Shown here piece by piece: positions 13,627-22,301 of a stretch of 64,000 nucleotides of DNA. Within the stretch, counting starts at the first letter, position 1, and every line of letters starts with the position of its first letter. This stretch comes from Gordonia alkanivorans NBRC 16433 (lineage in GTDB: Bacteria > Actinomycetota > Actinomycetes > Mycobacteriales > Mycobacteriaceae): positions 1 through 64,000 of the forward strand of contig NZ_BACI01000016.1 in assembly GCF_000225505.1 (NCBI RefSeq), in the 5' to 3' direction. The position numbers and the translations under genes are program-made. The notes below the pieces were generated by a model that did not search any database, was not told where the DNA came from, and worked only from the letters and a program-made list of their open reading frames with translations.

Positions 13627-14699
13627 CCACGCAGACCCGAGCGGCCACCGAGCCGGTCGCGGGTACCCCGCGTCCCGCCCCGGAAAGGCCCTTCGGCACA
13701 GTCGAACACACACGACGCCCCACTCGCTCCCGGACCGTCCTTCGACTCCTCGGACGTCGAATCCTGGTGATGATCCCCACGGTGCTTCTCGTGTCGCTGG
13801 GGGTGTTCGCGGTCGCCGCGGCCTCGCCGTTCGATCCGCTGACGGCGCACCTCGGCGACAATTACCAGTCGGCGACGCAGGCGCAGCGGGGTGCCGTGAC
13901 GCAGGCATACGGACTCGATGACCACTGGTTCGCGGCCTGGTGGAAGTGGTGGGTCGCGGTGTTCCAGGGGGACCTGGGGTGGTCGTCGACCATGCGCCAG
14001 TCGGTGGCGGACGTGATCGGCCAAGGGCTCCCGTTCACCCTCGGAATGTCATTGGCGGCGTTGCTGTCTGCCGCGGCCGTCGCCATCGCTCTCGGCGCGG
14101 TCATCGGCATGCGGCGTGGTGGGCTCCTCGACCGCGCCTGCACGGCGCTCGCCGCGATACTCGCCGCCACCCCGCCGTTCGTGGTGTCCCTCGTGCTGGT
14201 CAGCGCATTCGCGGTGGGGCTCGGGTGGTTCCCGACGTCGGGCGCACGACGACCGGGTGACGACTATTCGTTCGACGGACTGATCACGCACGCGGTGTTG
14301 CCCTATCTGGCGCTGACGATCTCGATGATCCCGTGGCTGCTGTTGACGATGCGCTCGGCGGTCGTCGACGCGGCCGCTTCCGACGCGGTCCGGGGCGCCC
14401 GTGCCCGAGGTGTGGGCGGATGGACCTTGCTGCGCGGGCACGTCGTTCCGGTGTCGGTGTTGCCCACGCTGGCCCTGCTCGGGACACGGTCGCCCGAACT
14501 CATCGCGGGCGCCGCGATCGTCGAAACCGTCTTCGGCTGGCCGGGTCTCGCCGAGGCACTGGTCGATTCGGCAGTGGCACTCGACTTCTCACTTCTCGCG
14601 CCGTTGGCCGTCGGATCGGTTGTCCTCGTCCTGATCGGATCGGCATTGTCGGATGCGGCCGCGGTGTGGATTGACCCACGGATCGGGTTACGGGCATGA
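13623..14699 (+). CDS. ABC transporter permease, NikB/DppB type
   Basis: 358 residues from the GTG at 13623, overlapping the previous stop (GTGA). After a 45-residue cytoplasmic N-terminus the first helix is RILVMIPTVLLVSLGVF. The usual large external loop follows (GDLGWSSTMRQSVADVI), then five helices. The EAA loop for ATPase docking is DAVRGARARGVGGWTLLRGHVVPV. AGAAIVETVFGWPGLAEALV is the family C-terminal signature. The N-terminal extension is longer than in most homologues, so a start nearer residue 45 is possible. Confidence 0.87.
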   Translation: MTTQTRAATEPVAGTPRPAPERPFGTVEHTRRPTRSRTVLRLLGRRILVMIPTVLLVSLGVFAVAAASPFDPLTAHLGDNYQSATQAQRGAVTQAYGLDDHWFAAWWKWWVAVFQGDLGWSSTMRQSVADVIGQGLPFTLGMSLAALLSAAAVAIALGAVIGMRRGGLLDRACTALAAILAATPPFVVSLVLVSAFAVGLGWFPTSGARRPGDDYSFDGLITHAVLPYLALTISMIPWLLLTMRSAVVDAAASDAVRGARARGVGGWTLLRGHVVPVSVLPTLALLGTRSPELIAGAAIVETVFGWPGLAEALVDSAVALDFSLLAPLAVGSVVLVLIGSALSDAAAVWIDPRIGLRA

Positions 14700-15562
14700 C
14701 CGCGGTCTTCCAGCCGGCGTTGCGCGACGAGAACCGTTGGGCCACAGCGGCCGACCGGATCAAGACTGCCGCCCCGTGGATTGTTCTCGCCGTCATCGGA
14801 GTGCTCGCGGTCGGATGGCCGCTCATCGCGGGAGACCAGACCGCCGACTTCGCGCAGGCGTTGCGCGCCCCCGGCGACGGTGCACTGCTCGGCACCGACC
14901 ATTCCGGGTACGACCTCGGGGTGCGCACCGCAGAGGGCCTGCGGATCTCGTTGCTGATCGCGCTGGCGTGCGCGGTCCTGGCCACGCTCCTCGGCGTGAC
15001 GATCGGCATCGCGTCGGTGACGGCCGGGGGGTGGGTCGACGCGATCGTGATGCGCGTCGTCGACGGCGTCAACGCGTTACCGCACCTCGTCGTCGGCGTG
15101 GTGATCGCCGCGATGTGGCGCGGCGAGCCCGTTGCGATCATCGCCTCGATCGCGCTGACCCACTGGCCGGCCGTGGCACGGGTGGTTCGCGCCGAACTGC
15201 TCGAGGCGACCTCAGCGGGGTGGGTGGAGACCGCCCGGCTCGCCGGGGCGTCGCGGACGTTCGTCGCGACCCGCCACCTCCTGCCTGCGGTGTCGGGCCA
15301 GGTGCTGGTGGCGATGACGGTGCTTCTCCCGCACGCGGTGTGGCATGAGACGACGCTGTCGTTCCTCGGCGTCGGCCTCTCTCCGGACGCTGCGAGCCTG
15401 GGCACGCTCCTCGGGCAGGCCCGCGGCGACGTCATCACCGGCGCCTGGTGGACGCTGGTGGTACCCGGTGTGGCGCTCATCGTCACCGCGCTCGCGTGCT
15501 CGGGCGCTGCGGCCTCGCTGCGTCGGGCCACGCTGCCGCCGAGCGGGGAGGTGTGGCGTTGA
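14696..15562 (+). CDS. ABC transporter permease, NikC/DppC type
   Basis: 288 residues. The ATG overlaps the preceding stop by four bases. The layout is one N-terminal helix (WIVLAVIGVLAVGWPLI), a periplasmic segment with LGTDHSGYDLGVRTAEGLRI, then five helices. The EAA loop is ETARLAGASRTFVATRHLLP. HETTLSFLGVGLSPDAASLG and ITGAWWTLVVPGVALI are hallmark C-terminal motifs of this permease family. It pairs with the NikB-type permease to form the channel. Confidence 0.88.
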   Translation: MTAVFQPALRDENRWATAADRIKTAAPWIVLAVIGVLAVGWPLIAGDQTADFAQALRAPGDGALLGTDHSGYDLGVRTAEGLRISLLIALACAVLATLLGVTIGIASVTAGGWVDAIVMRVVDGVNALPHLVVGVVIAAMWRGEPVAIIASIALTHWPAVARVVRAELLEATSAGWVETARLAGASRTFVATRHLLPAVSGQVLVAMTVLLPHAVWHETTLSFLGVGLSPDAASLGTLLGQARGDVITGAWWTLVVPGVALIVTALACSGAAASLRRATLPPSGEVWR

Positions 15563-16410
15563 GCGCTCGTCTCGACGGGGTGACCGTCGACGTCGCAGTC
15601 CGACGCCGCGAACGGGTACGGGTACTCGACGACGTGACCCTGGAACTGCCTGCCGGGTCGATGACGGCGCTCGTCGGCGAGTCGGGTTGCGGGAAGTCGA
15701 TGGTCGCGGCCTCGCTTTGCGGACTGCTCCCACCTGGGTCGAGCGTGACGGGGCGACTCTCGTTGGGCGACGACTCTTTCAGCGGGGAGGAGATCAGTGG
15801 ACGCGACCCACGCTGGCGAGAACTGCGTGGTCGCCGGGTCGGGTTGGTCCCCCAGTCGGCGGCGACGTCGTTCACGCCGGTGCGCACGCTCGGCTCTCAG
15901 CTCCACGAGGTGATCGCCGGCCTTGACGGCGCGCGCGACGCCGTCGAGCTGTGTCACGCTGTCCATCTCGATCCCGATGCGTTGGAGCTGTACCCCCACG
16001 AACTGTCCGGCGGTATGGCGCAGCGTGCCGCCATCGCCGCAGCCCTGGCCGGCGATCCGCAGGTGCTGGTCGCCGACGAGCCGACCTCCGCTCTGGACCC
16101 CGAACTCGCCGCCGCCATCTGGGACCTCCTGGCGGCTACCGCCCGACGCGGAGCCGCAGTACTGGTGATCACCCATGACACGGAGACGCTGAGGGGGGGC
16201 CTTCGTGACGCGTCCTCCGCAAGCTCCGGACGCTCCTCAGGGGGCGAGGGGTTGGGTGTCGCCGCAAGGGTGGGGGTTCGTTCAGGGGGCGAGGGGTTGG
16301 CCGGGGTCGCGGTCATGCGCGCCGGCCGGGTCGTCGAGCATCGCCCAGCCGCCGACCTCGCTACGTCCGATGACGAGTACGTCGCCGCCTTCTTCGAGCC
16401 GGTCTCATGA
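15559..16410 (+). CDS. ABC transporter ATPase, NikD/DppD type, with in-frame insertion
   Basis: 283 residues from a TTG overlapping the previous stop (TTGA); GGGGAG lies eight bases upstream, while a GTG at 15553 is too close to it. Walker A is GESGCGKS, the signature is LSGGMAQR, Walker B is VLVADEP, and the switch His is in ITHDTET. Right after the switch, about 35 residues rich in Ser and Gly interrupt the family sequence before VAVMRAGRVVEH. This insertion is encoded by a repeat (see 16195-16302). All catalytic motifs precede it, so activity may survive. Confidence 0.85.
   Translation: MSARLDGVTVDVAVRRRERVRVLDDVTLELPAGSMTALVGESGCGKSMVAASLCGLLPPGSSVTGRLSLGDDSFSGEEISGRDPRWRELRGRRVGLVPQSAATSFTPVRTLGSQLHEVIAGLDGARDAVELCHAVHLDPDALELYPHELSGGMAQRAAIAAALAGDPQVLVADEPTSALDPELAAAIWDLLAATARRGAAVLVITHDTETLRGGLRDASSASSGRSSGGEGLGVAARVGVRSGGEGLAGVAVMRAGRVVEHRPAADLATSDDEYVAAFFEPVS
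16195..16302 (+). repeat. Dispersed-repeat insertion inside an ABC ATPase gene
   Basis: About 108 bases that do not fit the family sequence. They include TTCGTGACGCGTCCTCCGCA..CTCCTCAG-type sequence and two copies of TCAGGGGGCGAGGGGTTG, at 16237-16254 and 16282-16299 (45-base period, 15 codons). The first part aligns with the intergenic sequence at 27464-27502, which has TTCGACACGGCTCGTCGCA and CTCAG in the same order. The insertion keeps the reading frame open. Confidence 0.55.
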
Positions 16411-17018
16411 CGGCGACGCTCGTCGGCAGCGGCCTGACCGCGAGTTTCGGCGATCGTGAGGTGTTCACCGGCCTCGACATCGCGGCGCACGCAGGATCGA
16501 TCACCGGCGTCGTTGGACGGTCGGGAACCGGTAAGACGACGCTGCTGCGCATCCTCGCCGGTCTCGCCGAGCCCGCAGCAGGCAGCGTGGAGCAGCGCGG
16601 TGTGGACCCACGCCCGGGGAACATCGGGTTACTCGCGCAGCATCCCCGCGTGGTCGCGAACCCACGATGGACGTTGCGACGGATCGTTGCCGAACCCGCC
16701 GCGATCGTGCGACGGAACTGTGACGTCGAGGCGATCGCCGGCCGCGTGGGCCTCGACCCCGCTCTGCTCGACCGCTTCCCGTCACAGGTCTCCGACGGTC
16801 AGCTCCAGCGCGCCTGCGTCGGCCGCCTGCTGGTGCAGGCTCCACGGTTCGTGCTGTGCGACGAACCGACCGCGATGCTCGATCCCATCTCGGCGCGGGC
16901 GGTGATCGGACTACTTCAGGAGCTGGTCGACGACGGTGCGGGAATGGTCCTGGTCAGCCACCAGCGTCGGCTCGTCGGCGCGCGGAGCGATCAGATCATC
17001 GACCTGGACCCGTCGTGA
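16407..17018 (+). CDS. ABC transporter ATPase, NikE/DppF type (short)
   Basis: 203 residues, shorter than the usual 250-320 of this subfamily because the C-terminal oligopeptide-transporter extension is absent. The ATG overlaps the previous stop by four bases. Walker A is GRSGTGKT, the signature region is QVSDGQLQRACVGRLL (SDGQ in place of SGGQ), Walker B is FVLCDEP, and the switch His is in VLVSHQRR. It is the last gene of the importer operon, followed by a weak hairpin. Confidence 0.85.
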   Translation: MTATLVGSGLTASFGDREVFTGLDIAAHAGSITGVVGRSGTGKTTLLRILAGLAEPAAGSVEQRGVDPRPGNIGLLAQHPRVVANPRWTLRRIVAEPAAIVRRNCDVEAIAGRVGLDPALLDRFPSQVSDGQLQRACVGRLLVQAPRFVLCDEPTAMLDPISARAVIGLLQELVDDGAGMVLVSHQRRLVGARSDQIIDLDPS

Positions 17019-17058
17019 CGGGCGGTCGGCTCGCAATTCCGGCCCCCTGAGCGCCGTC

Positions 17059-17077
17059 CGAGGGCACATTGCCCTCG
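17059..17077 (+). terminator. Short hairpin after the importer operon
   Basis: Stem CGAGGGC/GCCCTCG around a five-base loop, 41 bases after the last ATPase stop and before the convergent R2lox gene. There is no T-tract, so this is a tentative call. Confidence 0.35.
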
Positions 17078-17138
17078 AACCACGCTGAGAGGGACGGAAA
17101 TCACCACGGCGTCGAGGTCCTTGGCGGAGGGACGTGAC

Positions 17139-18095
17139 CTACATCTGCAACCGCGCCGCGTCGTCCTCGCCCATGGCGTCTTCGAGAACCTCGGGGGAGT
17201 AGTCGACGTCGATGTCGGCGACCGAGCGGCCGCGGGCGGATTCGATCGCGGAGAGTCGGCGTTGGGCGCGATCGGCGGCGTAGGTGAGGAACTCGTTGTT
17301 GTCGAGGCCGAAGGGTTGTTCGTCGAACTGCTGGTTGACCCAGTCGATCATGCCGAGCGCCAGGGGGAGCAGTTCGTCCATCCGCTCGCCGACGGTGGCC
17401 CACAGCGAGTCGTCGGCGGCGACGTGGCGGCGGCAGGTGAAGGTGCCCCACGCCATGTGGCGCCGCTCGTCGTCGCTGATGAAGCGGATCAGCTTCTGCA
17501 TGCCGGGGAAGATGTCGAAGCGGGTGCACACCTTCTGCCAGGCGTGATACCCGGTCAGCGCCAGGCTGCCCTCGATGACGTGGTTGTAGGTGACACTGGC
17601 GCGGATCTGGTTGCGCGGCGACGCGTCGTGTTCCAGGGCGTGCAGAGACTCCGGCAACTCCTCGTAGAACAAACGGCGATAGAAGGGGTTCTCGGACACG
17701 AAGGCCTGAAGGTCTCCCCGCAGGCCGACCGAGTCCATCCACATGCGGAAGACCTGGGTGTGCTTGGCCTCTTCGAAGCAGAACTGGGTCAGGTACATCT
17801 CGTCGCCGAAGCGGCCCTCGGTGGCCATCGCCTTCATGAACGGCTGGATGTCCTCGGTGACCGCTTCCTCGCCCGCGATGAACTGACTCACGAGATAGGT
17901 TGCGCTACGGCGCTGCTCGTCGTTCAGCTCCACCCAGTCCTGGGCGTCGCGCGAGAAGTCGATCGCCATCGGGTCCCAAAACCGTGAGTTCCCTTTGATG
18001 AAGAGACGCAACGGAAATGAGTCCCAGTTGAGACCTCCCGGCCGCAATGACGAGAAGTCCTCGCGGCCCTCTTCCTTGTGCTCGATAAGGGTCAT
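17139..18095 (-). CDS. R2-like ligand-binding oxidase (R2lox), Mn/Fe ferritin-like
   Basis: 318 residues from the ATG at 18095; a TTG five codons earlier is also open. All residues that define R2lox are present with exact spacing: metal ligands E76, E109, H112, E175, E210 and H213, and the V79-Y170 pair that forms the Val-Tyr ether crosslink in M. tuberculosis Rv0233 (V71-Y162). Motifs are [26 protein letters not shown] and [11 protein letters not shown]2lox binds a long-chain fatty acid beside a Mn/Fe site; the physiological reaction is unknown. It is often mislabelled as ribonucleotide reductase beta subunit. The next gene leftward-reading upstream is an MMPL transporter. Confidence 0.9.
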   Translation of the reverse strand: MTLIEHKEEGREDFSSLRPGGLNWDSFPLRLFIKGNSRFWDPMAIDFSRDAQDWVELNDEQRRSATYLVSQFIAGEEAVTEDIQPFMKAMATEGRFGDEMYLTQFCFEEAKHTQVFRMWMDSVGLRGDLQAFVSENPFYRRLFYEELPESLHALEHDASPRNQIRASVTYNHVIEGSLALTGYHAWQKVCTRFDIFPGMQKLIRFISDDERRHMAWGTFTCRRHVAADDSLWATVGERMDELLPLALGMIDWVNQQFDEQPFGLDNNEFLTYAADRAQRRLSAIESARGRSVADIDVDYSPEVLEDAMGEDDAARLQM

Positions 18096-18197
18096 GAGAT
18101 CACCAGCCAACTGACGGGGAATATGCGAATACCCGACGCTAACCCTTTACTGCGCGAACGGTATCAGGTTCAGCGAATTCGCTTGTCGTGGCTGATG

Positions 18198-20327
18198 TTA
18201 CGCCTTGTCGAGGACCGGCTCCCGGGCCGCGTCCGGATCTTGTTTCTTCGTGAGGGCGCTGGGCCACCAGATCTTGCGGCCGATGTCGAGGGTCAGGGCG
18301 GGAACCAGGAGCGTGCGCACGATGAGGGTGTCGATGAGGACACCGAACGCGACCAGGAACGCCACCTGTGCGAGGAACAGCAGCGGGATCACGGCGAGTG
18401 CCGCGAACGTCGCCGCCAGCACGACACCGGCCGAGGTGATGACACCGCCGGTCGCGGTGAGACCGCGGATCATGCCGATCCGGGTCCCGTGCCGCAGCGC
18501 CTCTTCGCGCACCCGGGTCATCAGGAAGATGTTGTAGTCGATGCCGAGCGCCACGAGGAACACGAAGGCGAACAGCGGGACCACCGGATCGGCGCCGGGG
18601 AAGCCGAACGGGCCGTTGAACAGCAGCGCCGCCACGCCCAAGGTGGTCGCGAACGACAGCACCGTGGTCGCCAGCAGGATCGCCGGTGCCAGGATGCTGC
18701 GGAGCAGCGCGACCAGCACGAGGAACACCACGATCAGGACGATCGGGATGATCAGGTTGCGGTCGTGGATCGACGTCTCGCGGGTGTCGAGATCGATGGC
18801 GGTGGTGCCGCCGACCAGCGCGTCGGCGTTCGGGACGGAGTCCACCGCCGATCGGATGTCGGTGACGGTCTCCTGGGCGGCAAGCGACTCCGCGTTGTCG
18901 GTCAGCGTCGCGGTGATCGCGACCTTGCCGTCGACGACCTTCGGGGCGTCGCCCTCGGTGATCAGTTCGGCGTTGGCCACGCCGTCGGTCGCACGAACCG
19001 CCTCGAGAACCGCGGTTCCGGCGGCCTGATCGGCGATGACGTAGGTGGGCGTGCCGCTGCCGGCGTCGAAGTGCTTCGCCTGGATCTCGGCGCCCTCCAC
19101 GGACTCGACCGAGCCCATGAAGAAGTCGGTCGAGGCGATGCCGTCGGCCTTGAAGGTGGGGGCGAACGCCGCGCCGATGAGCAGCACGATCAGCGTGCCG
19201 GCCCAGATGGCGCGCGGCTTGGAGGCGACGGTGTCCGCGATGCGCTTCCACAGGCGGTGGGTGGCACCGCTGTCGGCCGAGGTCTCGGGGGCGTACTTGG
19301 GGCGAAGCGGCCAGAACGCGGAGCGGCCGAGGAGCGCGAGCGCGGCGGGCAGGAAGGTCATCGACGCCAGGAACGATGCGACGATGCCGATCGCGGCGAC
19401 CGGGCCGAGGCTCTTGTTGGAGTTCAGATCGGACAGCAGCAGACACAGGACACCGGCGATGACTGTTCCCGCCGACGCCGCGACCGGCTCGATCGTGGCG
19501 CGCCACGCCTGCCGGAGCGCCGCGTATTTGTCCTCGGTCGCGATCAGTTCCTCGCGATACCGGGACACGAGCAGCAGCGCGTAGTCCGTCGCCGCGCCGA
19601 ACACCAGGATGAACAGGATGCCCTGGCTCTGACCGTTGAGGTCGAGAACGCCCTGCTTGGTCAGGAAGTAGACGAGCCCCGACGCGAGTCCGAGGGCGAA
19701 GACCGCGGAGATGACCACCACGAACGGCAGGATCGGGCTGCGGTAGACGACGATCAGGATCAGGATCACGACGGCGCCCGCGACCAGTAGCAGCAGCCCG
19801 TCGATGCCGGCGAAGGCCTCGCCGAGGTCGGCGACCTGGCCCGCTGGGCCGGTGACCGCGACCGTCAGGCCGTCGGGGGCGTTCGCCAGTTTGTCGCGCA
19901 GGATCTCGACCGTGTCGGCGGGTTCGCCGGCGCTCTGGATCGGGACGAAGACCTGCGCGGCCTGGCCGTCCTGCGACGGGATGGGCGGGGAGACCGCCGG
20001 ACCGAAACCGGGCGTGCCGGCCAGGTCGGAGGTGGTGGTGCGCAGGAACTCGAGGTCGCCGGGGGTGATCCCGCTCGAGCGTTCGGCGATGACGATGCCA
20101 GGGATCTCGTCGGTGTCCTGGAAGTCGGCCAGAAGGTTCTGAACCTGCGTCGACTCGGCCGAGGCGGGAAGGAACGAGCTGTTGTCGTTGCTCGCGACGC
20201 TCGCGAGCTTGCCGGCGAAGGGTCCCGTGATCCCGCCGACGATCAGCCAGGCGAGGAGTAGGAGCGCGGGGATCAGCCAGCGGAGCTTGCGGGTGGGACG
20301 GGGACTCGAAACGGTCTTGTCCGGCAT
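18198..20327 (-). CDS. MMPL-family RND transporter (YdfJ/MmpL-like)
   Basis: 709 residues from the ATG at 20327 (MPDKTVSSPRPTRK). It has the RND double repeat: one helix, a large extracellular loop, then five helices, all twice. Motifs include SQGILFILVFGAATDYALLL in the first half and FAFVFLVALGIDYNIFLMTR in the second, each with the Asp-Tyr/Asp-Ala pair used in proton relay. It lacks the long C-terminal tail of MmpL3. Cargo is unknown; the family exports lipids, siderophores or drugs. The gene is divergent from the alcohol dehydrogenase across 233 bp with no other visible element. Confidence 0.88.
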   Translation of the reverse strand: MPDKTVSSPRPTRKLRWLIPALLLLAWLIVGGITGPFAGKLASVASNDNSSFLPASAESTQVQNLLADFQDTDEIPGIVIAERSSGITPGDLEFLRTTTSDLAGTPGFGPAVSPPIPSQDGQAAQVFVPIQSAGEPADTVEILRDKLANAPDGLTVAVTGPAGQVADLGEAFAGIDGLLLLVAGAVVILILIVVYRSPILPFVVVISAVFALGLASGLVYFLTKQGVLDLNGQSQGILFILVFGAATDYALLLVSRYREELIATEDKYAALRQAWRATIEPVAASAGTVIAGVLCLLLSDLNSNKSLGPVAAIGIVASFLASMTFLPAALALLGRSAFWPLRPKYAPETSADSGATHRLWKRIADTVASKPRAIWAGTLIVLLIGAAFAPTFKADGIASTDFFMGSVESVEGAEIQAKHFDAGSGTPTYVIADQAAGTAVLEAVRATDGVANAELITEGDAPKVVDGKVAITATLTDNAESLAAQETVTDIRSAVDSVPNADALVGGTTAIDLDTRETSIHDRNLIIPIVLIVVFLVLVALLRSILAPAILLATTVLSFATTLGVAALLFNGPFGFPGADPVVPLFAFVFLVALGIDYNIFLMTRVREEALRHGTRIGMIRGLTATGGVITSAGVVLAATFAALAVIPLLFLAQVAFLVAFGVLIDTLIVRTLLVPALTLDIGRKIWWPSALTKKQDPDAAREPVLDKA

Positions 20328-20560
20328 GGGGCCATCGTTCCATGTGTTGCTCTCACGTGCCGACAAGGGGCTCGAGGACGGTCGCATGCAACCGATTCGA
20401 CGCCGAGCACGTGCCGGATGGCCGCCGCGCAAACACACGGCACGGATCGCGTGAAATGGCTGCGGCAACCGAGTGCGTGGACCAACATGTGAGCTACGTC
20501 GCGTAAGTAGACGGCGATATCTGACGCCCTGTCTCGGGGCGGCACGAGCGAGGAGTACAT

Positions 20561-21688
20561 GTGAAGACCAAGGGTGCAGTTCTCCGGAATCCGGGTGAGA
20601 AGTGGCAGATCGAGGAATTCGAGCTCGGCGACCCGGTGGCAGGCGAAGTCCAGGTGAAGCTCGTCAGCTCGGGTCTCTGCCACAGCGATCATCACCTCCG
20701 CACCGGTGACAGTCCGGCACCGATGCCGGTGCTGGGAGGTCACGAAGGTGCCGGTGTGGTGACCAAGGTCGGCCCGGGCGTCTCGAACTTCAAGGAAGGC
20801 GACCACGTCGTGACCGCGTTCATCCCGGCGTGCGGCACCTGCGAACCCTGTTCGCGGGGCCAGCAGAACATCTGCGACGAGGGTGCGCGTCTGCTGACCG
20901 GCCTCGCGATTTCCGACGACACGAACCGCGCGCACACACACGACGGGCTCCCGCTCGTGCAGATGTGCATGCTCGGCACCTTCGCGCCGTACATCACCGT
21001 CAACCAGGCATCGGTGGTGAAGATCGAGGACGACATCCCGCTCCAGGCCGCGGCACTCCTCGGATGCGGTGTGGCGACCGGTTGGGGATCGGCGGTCGAG
21101 ATCGGTGGCACCCACGCCGGCGACACCGTGATCGTCGTCGGCATCGGCGGTGTCGGCATCAACGCGATCCAGGGTGCGGCCGCCGCCGGCGCCCGGCACG
21201 TGATCGCCGTCGACCCGGTGCCGTTCAAGCTGCAGATGGCCGAGAAACTCGGTGCGACACACACCTTCCCGTCGATGGAGGCGGCACTCGAGGCGATCGG
21301 CGACATCACCTGGGGCAAGATGGCCAACACCACCATCCTCACCGTCGGTGAGATCGACGGCTCGATGATCGCGCCCGCTCTGGCCCTCACCGGCAAGGGC
21401 GGACAGGTCGTCGTCGTGGGTATGGGCAACTTCCAGGCGATGGACGCCCAGATGAACCTGTTCGACCTCACGCTCATGCAGAAGCGGGTGCAGGGTGCGA
21501 TCTTCGGCGGCGCGAGCCCGCGGACCCAGGTCCCGGCCCTGCTCAACGAATACCGCGCGGGCAAACTCAACCTCGACGACCTGGTGACCAACACCTACCG
21601 GCTCGACCAGATCAACGAGGCCTACGACGACATGCTGGCGGGCAACAACATTCGCGGCATGATCGTCTACGGGGAAGACGACTACTGA
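20561..21688 (+). CDS. NDMA-dependent-type zinc alcohol dehydrogenase
   Basis: 375 residues from a GTG with GAGGAG upstream. Catalytic zinc ligands are C40 (GLCHSDHH), H61 (GGHEGAG) and the Cys in LLGCGVATGWG. Structural zinc ligands are C91, C94, C97 and C105. The NAD motif is GIGGVGINAIQGA. The sequence fits the actinobacterial class III-like family that uses a tightly bound nicotinamide and the artificial acceptor NDMA, with mycofactocin as the suspected natural partner. No mycofactocin genes are in the window. A hairpin ends the gene. Confidence 0.85.
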   Translation: MKTKGAVLRNPGEKWQIEEFELGDPVAGEVQVKLVSSGLCHSDHHLRTGDSPAPMPVLGGHEGAGVVTKVGPGVSNFKEGDHVVTAFIPACGTCEPCSRGQQNICDEGARLLTGLAISDDTNRAHTHDGLPLVQMCMLGTFAPYITVNQASVVKIEDDIPLQAAALLGCGVATGWGSAVEIGGTHAGDTVIVVGIGGVGINAIQGAAAAGARHVIAVDPVPFKLQMAEKLGATHTFPSMEAALEAIGDITWGKMANTTILTVGEIDGSMIAPALALTGKGGQVVVVGMGNFQAMDAQMNLFDLTLMQKRVQGAIFGGASPRTQVPALLNEYRAGKLNLDDLVTNTYRLDQINEAYDDMLAGNNIRGMIVYGEDDY

Positions 21689-21713
21689 TCGCTCCGACGA
21701 CACGCGAATCGAC

Positions 21714-21745
21714 GACGCCAGGTCACCCCGCGGTGGCCTGGCGTC
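21714..21745. terminator. Bidirectional terminator between convergent genes
   Basis: A 14-base stem (GACGCCAGGTCACC against GGTGGCCTGGCGTC, one mismatch) closes on CCGC. It serves the rightward alcohol dehydrogenase and the leftward channel gene. It overlaps the last codons of the channel gene. Confidence 0.65.
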
Positions 21746-22301
21746 GCTGATTGATCAGCAGGTTGAGGAATCGCAACCCCAGGCCGAGGAGCACCAGGGT
21801 GCTGGCCATCTGGATCGACACCGCTACCCGGGCGCCCTGTGAATCCGCGGCGATGTCGCCGAAGCCCGTCGTGGTGAACACCGTCAGGCAGAAATACAGG
21901 GCGTCCACGCGGGTGAGGTACTCGTTGAAGCTGCCCGGATCGTATTCGGAGAACAGGTAGTACGTGGCGGCGAAGGCGACGACATAAAAGGTCGCCAGGG
22001 CGACCAACATCTCCATCGCGGTCGCGATCGGATGGATCGACCGGGCGAACCTGCGGACCTCCCAGACGCAGAACGACACGAGCAGGGTCGCGCCGAGCAG
22101 CATGCCGAGGACGTTGAGGTCGCTGTTCTTGTTGATCGGCAGCAGAAAGTACCCGGCCAGCAGCACGACGGCGGCGCCGATGGGCCGGAGGAGCGCGACC
22201 GTCAGCTCGCGGCCCTTCGCCAGGACGAGGGCATCCCGCGACCCCGGTACCGGCGGCGGGGCGCCGTCATGCGGGCCGCGGGCGCCGGATGCCTCGCTCA
22301 C
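21723..22301 (-). CDS. Potassium channel-like membrane protein
   Basis: 192 residues from a GTG that overlaps the stop of the M13 peptidase by four bases. Hydrophobic helices lie at about 38-55, 63-80 and 92-117. A pore helix and filter follow, with TTTGFGD at 143-149 corresponding to TVGYGD of K+ channels, and a last helix (SIQMASTLVLLGLGLRFL) ends the protein. One pore per chain implies a tetramer. There is no RCK or other regulatory domain. Potassium selectivity is likely but rests on the GFGD filter. Confidence 0.75.
   Translation of the reverse strand: MSEASGARGPHDGAPPPVPGSRDALVLAKGRELTVALLRPIGAAVVLLAGYFLLPINKNSDLNVLGMLLGATLLVSFCVWEVRRFARSIHPIATAMEMLVALATFYVVAFAATYYLFSEYDPGSFNEYLTRVDALYFCLTVFTTTGFGDIAADSQGARVAVSIQMASTLVLLGLGLRFLNLLINQRRQATAG

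Noticed and set aside
16230-16300. CRISPR-like direct repeats
   Set aside because: Only two copies of an 18-base unit inside a coding frame, without unique spacers or cas genes.
17139-18095. Ribonucleotide reductase beta subunit (NrdB/NrdF)
   Set aside because: The Val-Tyr pair and ligand spacing are those of R2lox, and no nrdE-like gene is near.
18078-19790. A 570-codon plus-strand frame over the MMPL gene
   Set aside because: Arg/Asp/Gln/Glu-rich shadow of the transporter; the opposite strand has full RND motifs.
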